This document shows, piece by piece, positions 44,194-54,781 of a DNA stretch of 64,000 nt (its first letter is position 1; the number at the start of each line of letters is the position of its first letter). The notes under the pieces are model-generated. The model did no database searches and had not been told where the DNA came from. It saw only the letters and a program-made list of their open reading frames with translations. Position numbers and translations under genes: made by a program. The stretch is from Platerodrilus igneus. Its lineage: Eukaryota > Arthropoda > Insecta > Coleoptera > Lycidae. Location of the stretch: assembly GCA_036346225.1 (NCBI GenBank), contig JARFIW010001254.1, positions 965,001-1,029,000 of the forward strand, in the 5' to 3' direction.

Positions 44194-46156
44194 TTTTCTT
44201 TTACTCACTGACTGTGTGTTCAATCACTCTCAACTCTATATTCTTAAAATTTTTATTTTATTTTTACCCCTTTTTGTCGCGCCTTTTTTTGTAATGTGCA
44301 CACCTAATGCACGCCCCGTACTTGCAACGTTTGGTTGGTTCTTTAATTAACTATTTATTTCAATGCCTCGACTATTTAAGCTCTTAAATCTCAGGGTGGT
44401 CAACTACTTATAGTGAGTTCTGTTATAAGTAGATGTGCAAAGTCCAACCAAAGTGCACCTCTTTTGTTTCAGTACTAAATTTTTACTCTACTTTTTATAT
44501 GCCAAAATTATACTACGATCAGCGTTGCTTTGTGCCAAATTAAATTACTACCAAAATTATATGACTGTTTTTTGACGTTTTAAGATATCTCAGCACTCAC
44601 CTGGTTTATACTCCGTTCTTGGCCGCTCTGACTGCTGGCTCAAAATCCTTGTCGCCGTATGCGTCTTTACACTTTTGTCCTATCTGATTGAAGTTTAGTA
44701 CCGCCTCCAGGTGTTGTTCTTAATTTAGCTGCTCCCCCAATACCTGAAATAATTAACCCTAATTTAGAATTTTGAATACCCAGTGCTGTAACTTCCCCTG
44801 TGCTAATTACTGCTTCGAATCCTCCACTACCAATCGTTGTTCTTCTAAATTTCGCTCTTCGTATTCTTAATTTCTCCGTCCGTTTCTTCGTATCTTATCC
44901 AAATCTACTCGTCGTCTTACTTCAAAATTGCTCTATGCTCCGCTACCTAATAATCGCTATCCAAAACCAACTTCTTTCCTGTATATGTTTCCTCTCGATG
45001 TCCTGCTACCTAATATCGCTATCCAAATCCAACTTCTTTCCTATATATTTTCCTCTCGATGTCCTGCTACCTAATATCGCTATCCAAATCCCACTTCGTT
45101 CCTTATATATTTTCCTCTCGATGTCCTGCTACAAATCTATAAATCGCTATCCAAATCCAACTTTTTCCTTTATATATTTCCTCCCGATGTCCTGCTACAA
45201 ATCTATAAATCGCTATCCAAATCTAACTTCTTTCCTATGTATAACCACTCTCGATGTCCTGCTACTTTTAAATCGCTACCCAAATCCAACTCCGTTCCTT
45301 ATATATTACCACTCGATGTCCTGCTACCTTTCCCAATATCACTCCAAATCTATATAATTTTCCGTCACTTCGCCGTTGCACAATCACCACTCTTTATACT
45401 TATTGCTTTCGTCGCTGTTACTTCTTTACCCTTCTTTACTAAATCAAAACTCTTTAAAACAAATACTTTTATTAACTTCTTTTAAAACTCGTTTACAAAT
45501 TAGCACAGTATGAAAACACGTCTTTTACAAAATGAATTTCGAAAAAATCTCCGTTGTTTACTTTCCAAGGCGACCATTTTAACTTTCTTGCCTACTACAC
45601 TTTAAAGTACATAACTAAATTGTCCAATAACATCTTAACATTTCGTTTGTGTCGCACATACCATAGTTCATGTCCTTTTACACTTTCCTGATTCACATAC
45701 AATTCTATTATTTGTCCTAAATATTTACATTTCACCAATCATATTTGAAGTTGTTATAACTAATAATTTTGAGCTTACAAATATTGTCCAAAAGTTGATT
45801 CTATTTAAAATGAAACCAAAATAAATCACACTTGAACCTGGATGCGTGGTTGATAGTAAACATTCATAGACGCATCCGGTTTTGGACGGCAAATGTACTT
45901 TCAATGGCCTTTAAAATTCAAACTCGGCATAAACCCTTGAGCACTGTACATCTTACTACGTCATTTAGTCATTTCAATATTACCTTTTGGCACTTAATTT
46001 CAACTACCATTTTGAATGGTATTTTAGTATACGTAAAATACGGCAAACATACATTTTTAAGTTTATGTGATCAATTATGTGGATTATTTTGCTTGGCATA
46101 TACTACCTTGTACTAAACAACCCCTAGAACTCTTGGTAGCTCCCTTATACACTACA
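44194..46156 (-). repeat. 5' LTR of B
   Basis: Near-identical to 36694-38665; differences are chiefly homopolymer length. It ends on the plus strand at CACTACA with ATATATA beyond. Confidence 0.9.
44949..45362 (-). repeat. Tandem 60-66-bp repeat within the right B LTR
   Basis: Second copy of the array at 37449-37860, with one TTC lost. Confidence 0.8.
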
Positions 46157-48675
46157 ATATATACGTACCTCACATATCATACGAAGCCCGCTATGTACTA
46201 CAGACTAGATGAAGCCCAGGTCCAGGGAAGTGGTAAAACAATTTAATTTTTACTCAGGCACATCATTTCCGGGTATATCACAATAAATGTGTATAATTAT
46301 TACAACTAACAACCTTTAAAAAGCCCGCCAATGTTGCCATGTAAAAAGGTCTTATTTCTCCTGCTGGAGATTCTTATTTACTTTACATTTCAGACTTGTA
46401 TTATTTAATGGGGTGTTGGTTCTACAACTATGTTGTGGAAAATATTATAAAAAAGGTCTGGTGATTAAAATTGTACATGCTGTATGTATTTAAAATTACG
46501 TTTACTGCCAACTTTATAAAAGTGTAAGGAAAGAAAGACATGTAACTGAATACCGTTTCGCTAATCAAAGCCAAACACCTTTTCGTCTCCTTGTATTTTA
46601 ATGCCTTTAAATGTACGCTATTTTTAAATAGCGTTCCTTATTTTAATCAAGTGAATTTAAAAGTATATTATGTTGAAGGTGATAAACCTAAAACCACGGA
46701 TATGTTCAAATTACAACAATAGATTCAAAAGCTCAAACTAAGCACTAAGTGAATTCGTTTTTCTAGTTTATCACAGATTAATCAACTCAATTCTAGATCT
46801 TTTAAGTTTATTCGCATATTCGTACTCGAAAGTTTTTAATTCGGTCTTATGCCCAGTATCTTAGATATTTAGACTTTAAAGAGACTGTTCCTGTTATCAC
46901 ACTAAAAGTGCAGGAATGCAAAATTCAATTCCTTTTGCCATTTCTAAATTTAGCAGGGTAATCGTGGAAAGGGATATTAGAGTTAAAATTGCAATTTCTA
47001 AAATTCCATATCTATGGTTATGCTCGTCTTCCGAACAAGGCACCTGTATATTATTTGCTTTAATACTAACCCAAGTGTTAATGCTGTTGAATGAATTTCG
47101 CTATATTTTATATAGATGCTAGATATTGTAGCAATACAATCTTCAAATTTCCAGTTTGGCATTATATAACAAAAGTTTAGAAACGGAATCAAATGTTATG
47201 TTTTTAATGTCGTGAGTATCTTTTATACCTATAAGACATTAATATAGTTCCGCCTGCAATTTTTGCCAGCATTGTTAAAAATAACTATAATTTAAAATCA
47301 GTTGATAATTTTAATGTCAGTCTAAATTTTAAAATAACCAAGATCGTGGTGGTTCTGTGTGATATTGCTATGACTATAATGTTTATCCACATTTCTGTTC
47401 ATCGCATCCTAAAATGGTTTAAAAGTTTTTTGTAAGAGTTAGTGTGCAAAGAACATTAGAGCATTAGTTGACAAAGCAGTGACTTTGAATAAAATTCTAT
47501 TGTATATTAGCTTTCCTATGTAACATAATATTTCCTATGTATATATTCTAATATTTCCAATTTGTTGCGAGAGGGAGAGAGGGTGGTATTTCGATTCTAT
47601 AAAATGTCTAAATTTTGGGTAAGGTTACGTTCAAAACCCTGTAATCGATATTTTTTGCATAAATATTAATTCACACCACTTCCATTTAAAACGCCCTAAA
47701 ATTTCTAAACAAATCATAAAAGTTATCGATCAACAAGCTCGATTTCCTTCCACTTGAAATTAGTGCTATTTTATAAAATTTCGTAAAGTGTTTACTCTAG
47801 TATATTTTGGTTGATAATATCAAACATTTGCTTAGCAACTTCAAGTTACAAAGTCGCTGCAATATGTTCTACCACCTGCAGTAATTGCGTTTCAACAACA
47901 GCTACACATACATGCATGGCTTTCTTTTAAAAGATTAGGTGACCTTAACCACCTGCCTAGTAAATGAACACTTGGAAGAAGTTTGTTATCTATACCAAGT
48001 TTATACTTCCATCAAGTGGCATGCGGTTTCCTTGCAACTGTGCAGGCGTGAAAAGCAATAAGATTGTCCCCCTTTGTTAACAATTTATGGTAACCGTTAT
48101 TTCCTTGTTTGCAAGGTGTTACAGCTGATATTTTTGCAGCTGCTGTCTGAGAATTCTTCGCACTTGATCCTTTAGAGATATTTCTGAAAGCCAAACACCT
48201 TGCCCATACGTAGTTCTTTTCTTATAAAAACATACTGTGCTTTGAAAGCGGAACATTCAATAGAGCATCCTTTTTAGCGAAAAAACGTGTTGTGTGTTGC
48301 GAGATTAAAATGCTTTCTGTGCTAGTATAAGTTAAGTTGGTGGTTCCAGCACACACCCGTAGACAAATGCGACCCCATTTCCTCATCCGAAGATGGTACC
48401 AAAAAGAAGCTGATGAAATAAGGTAGTCAATTTTTCTGTTTGCTTTACTTGTGTTGCCGTTTTGGAAGATAGACACTTTCGTACTAAATTGCAGATATAC
48501 ATTACAAAATGCACGCTCACAACACGAACTATTATGTTACTGTATTATTTCTTTAATTCTTGTACATGTTGTATGTTTGTATTTAGATAATAAGATTTTA
48601 TTCTTGATATTTGCTAAAACTCTATGGTCTACCTTGTTTCTGGCTGATGCGAATGCATGCATGAATGTGAACATA

Positions 48676-48701
48676 TGTGTGTGTGTGTGTGTGTGTGTGT
48701 T
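48676..48701. repeat. (GT)n microsatellite
   Basis: GT dinucleotide run of about 26 bases, the only clear non-AT dinucleotide tract of note. Confidence 0.9.
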
Positions 48702-49857
48702 GTGTAGCATAGTTTGTTTATGAGTGCATTATACTTTGTGTATTGTGCATGTCTACCTTGTGGTTTTTTAAATACAATATTGTATATAAGAATGTATCTG
48801 CAGGCTAAAAGTTAGATGTAAGACAGGGCCGTTTGGTCCTAATCTCGCTTATCGCTTGCATTCAAATAATTGATTTTGAAAATAATAAAGTCAATAATAA
48901 TAATAATATTTTTAAATGTTTAGGTTTATACTGTACTATATGTAAATTGACGCTTTGTATACATCGCGTTATACCGAACTATTACGTAAATGTGTTTTTG
49001 ACGTCTGTAAATAGTCTTTCGGGTCTGTGTGTGTTGGTAATATAGTTTTTACTGAGGTTTCCAATTTGCGCTTTCTGTATCACCCACCCCACTCTACAAC
49101 GTTTTTGAGCTAGTCTGAAATCTAATTATTTTGGATTTCGGTTTTACCATTCTGTCCCAGTTTTTTACAATATTCGGTGTTTTACTGCTTTCTTTCTTAT
49201 CTACACGGAATATCGTAACAAAATGTAAAATGAAAACTAACTTGTCCATGTTGAACAAAGAAATTTTAACTATACAAGTTAAACTACAGTCAAAATATGA
49301 AAATAACATACAATAATCATGAACTGACTTAGGTCACATCACCACATACGCCATTCAAATGTGTGATACTTTACTTTTCAGGAGAAAGTTTCAAACATAC
49401 AGTAAACATAAAAGATCAGAGCTTGCAAGTTGACATGCCCAAACCATATCAAAAGTTAAACAATGCATAGCCAGCTGGTTTGACAAGAGAAGCACATCAA
49501 CATGCTTTAGAATTTAAATTTTATGAAGTTCTATCACATATTGTAGTAATAATCGAAGGATTTGTTAGTTCATATAAATTTTTTATCCTAGTTTAGGCAT
49601 CATTGACATTTACGCCATTAAAACGCCCGTGCGGAAGTATACTTGACTAGGACTGCTGTGAAGCAGCACGTAAATTGTTTATTAATAGGAATTGATTAAA
49701 AACTCATTCATTAAAGTGAGCGATTTTTTTTTTCGGAACGAGGGCTGCAAAAGTCGAGGCTTCATAACTCTCTTACATCCCACTGTATATGTACAATATT
49801 TTATTTGCATCTGTGTGTCATTAAAAATCGCATTACATTTTGAAATCCGTCGATGTT

Positions 49858-49884
49858 AGCCGCCCTCGTTTCACTCGGGCGGCT
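49858..49884. other. GC-rich hairpin
   Basis: AGCCGCCC and GGGCGGCT pair perfectly around an 11-base loop in AT-rich surroundings. Confidence 0.5.
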
Positions 49885-50291
49885 GGCAGAGAATGGCTTC
49901 AATGTGTACCTTAGCGCTCATGGTGCTTGCAAATGCTTTTCACCTAGCCCCTTTCCCTGGTTATTTTAAAATTTGTGTTTGGTATATCCAACACTGTTTG
50001 GATAAAAAAGACAGTCGACATCATCATAGGTAGTATCGTAAGACCTTGATAAATAGTCCGCTATTTTATTGTGATCAATTTATCTTGAATGTGATGCATG
50101 TCAATCTGACAATACCAAATTTTCAATTTGCTGATTAAGGCCCGAAAGCTTTAGTTTTGATTATTAATGGCAATTTGATCAAGTCTGATTGCAAAGCACT
50201 CAAAGAAAAGTTATGCAATAAAATAGCAACTAAAAAATAGCTAAATTATTATTTTTTGTATTTGCTTAAAGCAATACAGAATAAAGAAAAA

Positions 50292-50357
50292 CATTTACCG
50301 CCGAAGGGAGATAAATCTAATTTACCAACTTAATATGAAGGCGGTAAATTGGATTTA
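50292..50357. other. Inverted repeat
   Basis: TAAATCTAATTTACC (50312-50326) pairs with GGTAAATTGGATTTA (50343-50357) with one mismatch, and ATTTACCGCC (50292-50301) matches the inverse of GGCGGTAAAT in the right arm. It may be a decayed small transposon. Confidence 0.45.
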
Positions 50358-50961
50358 CAAATTAGAAAAGTGAAAAAATTATGTAGTGTAGGCTTGGACA
50401 CGCTACCATGGGTTTGTAACCATGGTTTTTGATTAGTAATCCATCATTTGCTTTCCTAGGGAAGTAAATAAAAATTTATATTTCACCTCGTTGTAATTTA
50501 GTCATAACACCTAGGAAACGAGATATGTAAACATATTCATAACAACCGGGGTGTAATGGAAGGCGTAATGGTTTCATAACGACCGCTCATTATGCCCTCA
50601 GAAACAAATCAATTTTTTAGCTATTTATGCACCAAGTGTGTTATTAAGCTTTCTCATAGCTCTGTTTAGATTTAATGGGTAGCAAACTTTCAGCTGCTTT
50701 TAGAGCTTGATTTGCAATTATTGCTAGCAACTCTTAATCAACCATTTTGCACTATTAATATAAAATAAATGTGACAATGTCCAAAACATAGGAACGTCAA
50801 ACTGTTTATTGTTATCGTGGAAAACATGATGTAGGTGTGTTTAATAGTTATATAGTAAAATTCGAGGTAAATTCTAAAATAGAAAACTTACCTATCACCT
50901 ATTCTTTATTTTATGTATGAGGTATAATATAAAATCTTGTATGCACCACTTGTGTTACTAG

Positions 50962-50988
50962 ATGATAACGTCCAGCGGGCGTTATCAT
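50962..50988. other. Hairpin with 12-base arms
   Basis: ATGATAACGTCC and GGGCGTTATCAT pair (one G-T pair) around a 3-base loop. Confidence 0.5.
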
Positions 50989-51589
50989 AGATAGCTATTA
51001 CGTCCCACTTAACAACCATCCTAGTAAATTCAACTTACACAAGCGTGTTTTAGTGACGTAGATGTTAATTATGCCTAAAGTAGGGCAAAAAAATTTATTT
51101 GAACTCTCAAATCCTTTGATTATTATTACAGAACCAATATGATAAAACTTCATAAAATATGAATTCTGAAGAATGTCAATGCAATTCTCTAGTCATACCA
51201 GTTGGCCGTGCATTGTTTAATTTTTTGTATGGTTTGAGCTTAGCCACTATCTGAAGAGTGACAGGCTGACTTTGTAACGAATTGTGCATAATTACCTTTC
51301 ATTTGAACTTAGTCTACCATTTGATGAAATGACTTAAAAGAATTTCTATTTCGAGTCAAAACCACCCCCGACAGAGATAATCCACAATCGTAGTGGTAGT
51401 AGACCAATATTTCATTAGTTGCAATTGATATACTTTCATTTGCACATGGTTTCCCACATGATAAAATCACTTAAAAAATTTTGATTTTATTACAATCATG
51501 GCGCCCATAGCCCTTGTCTCCACCACTGCCAGACCGGTAGATTTACAGCAATCTTTTTGTTTTAGCCTACAAATAGTGTATACATAATT

Positions 51590-51700
51590 TAGACAATGAT
51601 GAAATGACAGACGTTTCGGTGATCCTGCCTCTCGGACTATTAGAGAACTGTGTCCATTGCGTAGCAGAAGAGGAATTTTGTAGAAACGCTTTTTATGATC
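51590..51700 (-). other. Possible decayed Penelope-like terminus
   Basis: On the minus strand GTCCGAGAGGCAGGATCACC is followed by GAAACGTCTGTC, reminiscent of the hammerhead part of Penelope-like elements, but the CUGANGA box is only loosely present (CTAATAG). It adjoins a TA tract after a further 80 bases. Confidence 0.2.
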
Positions 51701-51774
51701 ATATCCATCAAAATAAAGTTAAATACACACAAACTTTTAGGACTTTAGGGCTTCGTATAGAACGTTAGTACGTG

Positions 51775-51778
<4 letters not shown>

Positions 51779-51839
<61 letters not shown>
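51779..51839. repeat. (TA)n microsatellite, left of A solo LTR
   Basis: AT tract of about 60 bases; the last four bases ATAT match those right of the LTR. Confidence 0.9.
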
Positions 51840-51841
<2 letters not shown>

Positions 51842-53948
51842 CTGTGATACCTACAAAAAACCCTCACCAGAGTAAAAAAAAAATATTCGAGCCTCTAGAA
51901 TTGAGCACCAAGTTTTGCTGTGATTCTCGCCCTGTTGAATCTCTTCTGATAGTCGCCTTTTTACTCTTTCCGCCTCGGCTGCTCACCTAGTTGAAACTTT
52001 CATCCTCATTCATAAAAAAACAAACACATTCCTACCACAAACATCAACGTTAACTCTATTTACATTAATATTCATAATACATTAAAATTTCAAAATTAAA
52101 TTTCAGCATAAATTTCAGTATCATAAAATTTCAAGTTTAAATTTGTCATCATTTTAATTTGCATCCAGAATTAAAGTCCTTGTAGGATGCCTACTAATTA
52201 ATTTAACAATATTTGCAGACCTGAGTCTGAGTACAAAGGGAGCATCTCCCACCCCTTTACGTTAATCAAACAGGTTAGTCTAATTGAGCTCAAATACAGA
52301 CCCAAATTTTCATCATAATCAAGAACATAAACTGCTAAATACTCCTTTCTACTTAAACAAGAAAATTTCACCTTAAAATTAAAAATTTGTTGTTTGTACA
52401 AATTCACTACTGTCCATTTTTTTGCAAACAAATTATAATGTTATTCAACACACACCAAAACATCAAAAATCGAACAACAAAGCATAAGTTACCTGAAGGT
52501 TAATGCACTCGTGGCTCCAATGTACATCGTCCTTTGTTAATCACACCATTCCAACTGGGTTATGTTTACGGCTTCTGATTCTGAACGCTTGTAAAATTTT
52601 CTACACCACCATTCATCTAAAGTTGTTTCACAGCTTCTCAGGAACTCATCTAAGTATATCAAAATCTTGTTTTGTGGATCCAATCACGATTACGAATAAC
52701 ATTTGATTATTAATACCCCCCCGAAAAATAGCACTGAAATTCATAATTCTTTCCCGCTATACCCAAAACTGCCTACTTTTGTTTATTCATTTATCGTTAC
52801 AAATTTGGATAATTGGTACAGTAATACTCGTAAATATAACTAGACTTTATTACCTTGTATCTTCTTTTCTAAGTGCACTAATGCATAATAACTTGTATCG
52901 TAGCACGTAAAGAGCAAACTGTTTTAAAGTAATCAATAATCACCAAAATATAAGAGCAAACTGTTTAAAGTATTGAATCAAAATCGAAAATCTAAGAGAG
53001 CCAAACTCCTATAAACACGGGTTTATATAATAGCTCGCCTGCAGTCGGTTTTGTCCCGCGACGGCCAGTTTTCAGAATTTCGCATACTATGTTCCCCTTT
53101 CGACAGTCCGGCACGCGGTTCTATTAAATTTGCACACGCGCCAGTTGAAAATCTAAGAAATTTTCACACGGCTCGCAAACACGCCCAAGAATAACTAATT
53201 AATTTTGTATTGAAATCGTTACGTTTACACCTCTCATATCTGCATCTTATTACAACCAATCGTAGCCCTCGGGACGCTACACAAATCACGCCTTTAATTA
53301 TTAGTGTCTCTGCTTGAAGCATTTTATCCTTCCTTTTCTACCTTGGCCTGAGTGGTACAAATCGATATTCTTTATTATGGGCTATTTCAATCCACGTGGA
53401 TTCGTATTTGAATTAAATAACCCCGTATCTAGCCTTCCCGTTAATATAAGCTACGGTTTATCCGACCGTTTGCAATATACGCAGAATTTTCATGTTTATC
53501 CAAACAAATTAAACTAAAATTGACTTTTAAAAATACGCAGGTGTGTGCTCCTAATTAACGTTTTAATATAATTCTCAGAGCTTTTATTTCATGGTATTTT
53601 AACCTTGGATTTTCACAGGCTTTTATGTTTATTATATTATTAATAATGGTTCAATTAACTCCAACTAAAATAATAATGAATGGTATTGACTTCTACCCTT
53701 TAATTTTTAGCGAATACGCACTAAATATTAATTTATTATTTGTACACTTTGTTTAATACCCATTACTTAAAAATTGAATTAATTAATATAAATTTTGCAC
53801 GTAATTTCTATTTGTTTCTTGGAACAATTAAATTATATACACGTTGAGCATTTTAATTCTGCTTCTTTTTATAGAAAGCGTCCTTATACACGGTGATTAA
53901 AATTATTTGATGTCGTTAATTAATTTTCTACCCTGGTCTAAATTTGAG

Positions 53949-53951
<3 letters not shown>
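51840..53951 (-). repeat. Solo LTR of gypsy family A
   Basis: Starts TGCTGTGATACC, ends AAATTTGAGTA, and is collinear with the A1 LTR at lower identity, including the 1.05-kb segment missing in A2. (TA)n is present on both sides with matching ATAT. It is an older insertion reduced to one LTR. Confidence 0.85.

Positions 53952-53990
<39 letters not shown>
53952..53990. repeat. (TA)n microsatellite, right of A solo LTR
   Basis: AT dinucleotide tract after the solo LTR. Confidence 0.9.
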
Positions 53991-53993
<3 letters not shown>

Positions 53994-54233
53994 CTCTATG
54001 ATGTGTCCTACATTTCAGTTGTCAAGTCGCTTGCACTCCCTCTACTTCTGTAGTGAGTTGCCTACTATTTAAAAAGTGCGACAACAAATAAAAAATGATG
54101 ATTCGTTACCAAACCTCAGTCGTTCATCATTTTATCGAAAGTGAAAAACTGGATTTATGTATGATACAGAACAAGAAAATGCGCATTAATTAAAAAGCAT
54201 TAAATTGTTATTTGGAAAAAAAAACTATTTACC
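53991..54233. other. Spacer with a small hairpin
   Basis: AAAATGATGA and TCATCATTTT (about 54093-54135) form an inverted repeat around CAAACCTCAG. Nothing else was recognised. Confidence 0.4.
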
Positions 54234-54642
54234 TGAAGCTTTTCTTGTTTCATTACGCTGGGCTTAAAAGGATGTTCATTTTTTCTTACAAAAGTCGTGC
54301 AGAAGATGTTGCTTTATCCGTATTGACACAATTCACTTTTAAAGACTTCTGCACTAGCTCTGAACTCTATCTTCAGCGGTTTAGAGAGATTATCAGGGGG
54401 GTCGTTAATTAAATACGCATAGGTAGGGCGCCACTGTACTTAGATAATGTGTAAAACAAGAAATATCGCTAAGAAAAAATACAGGAACCTCAACGAGTAT
54501 ATTCTGTGGTAGAAATACAAAATTTTGTATTTTTAGATGGTACTACGTTTATCCTGAAATAAAATAAAATACATAAAATAATATGAGAGACAGCAATTTG
54601 CGCCTCAAAATAGAATCGAATAAATCAGAAAAGTTTTATACA
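54234..54642 (-). repeat. LTR of gypsy family C, left copy
   Basis: Matches 63366-63785 with roughly 5-10% differences and one 20-odd-base gap. In element order it starts TGTATAAAACTT and ends GAAAAGCTTCA, a TG...CA LTR. It has AATAAA-type and GGCGCCAC strings in the same positions as the right copy. It could be the 3' LTR of C, 3.8 kb beyond the end of pol, or an independent solo LTR. No polypurine tract precedes it, only a TA tract, which favours a solo LTR or a later insertion. Confidence 0.75.
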
Positions 54643-54648
54643 TATATG

Positions 54649-54650
<2 letters not shown>

Positions 54651-54691
<41 letters not shown>
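54651..54691. repeat. (TA)n microsatellite
   Basis: AT tract between the C LTR and the 402-bp array. Confidence 0.9.
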
Positions 54692-54694
<3 letters not shown>

Positions 54695-54781
54695 ATTAAG
54701 ATGAAATGAAAACCCAACTTTGTATTTAAAGTTGAATTACCATTTCAAATCGAACTAGTAATTGAAAACCACTAAAAGAAA

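Larger units (their letters stand above)
36679..46156 (-). mobile_element. Ty3/gypsy element B, nearly complete
   Basis: A 9.5-kb LTR retrotransposon on the minus strand. LTRs of about 1.97 kb flank gag and a pol with protease, reverse transcriptase, RNase H and integrase in the Ty3/gypsy order. There is no env-like frame between integrase and the 3' LTR. By eye the LTRs differ at about ten positions, nearly all one-base homopolymer length changes, so the insertion is recent or the changes are sequencing noise. Pol is cut into six open pieces. The flanks suit an ATAT duplication in a TA tract. The U5 end differs between the two LTRs by about 15 bases. Confidence 0.9.
46165..51778. other. Long unique AT-rich stretch, no gene seen
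   Basis: 5.6 kb without transposon ORFs. The open frames here (for example 46916-47122, 48222-48476, 48451-48723) have no recognisable domain and low protein character. It may be intron or intergenic. It contains the (GT)n tract at 48676-48701 and several perfect hairpins listed separately. Confidence 0.55.

Noticed and set aside
48012..48476. Frames at 48012-48194 and 48222-48476, considered as small genes
   Set aside because: Biased composition, no splice context or homology sign, and no difference from chance frames in AT-rich DNA.
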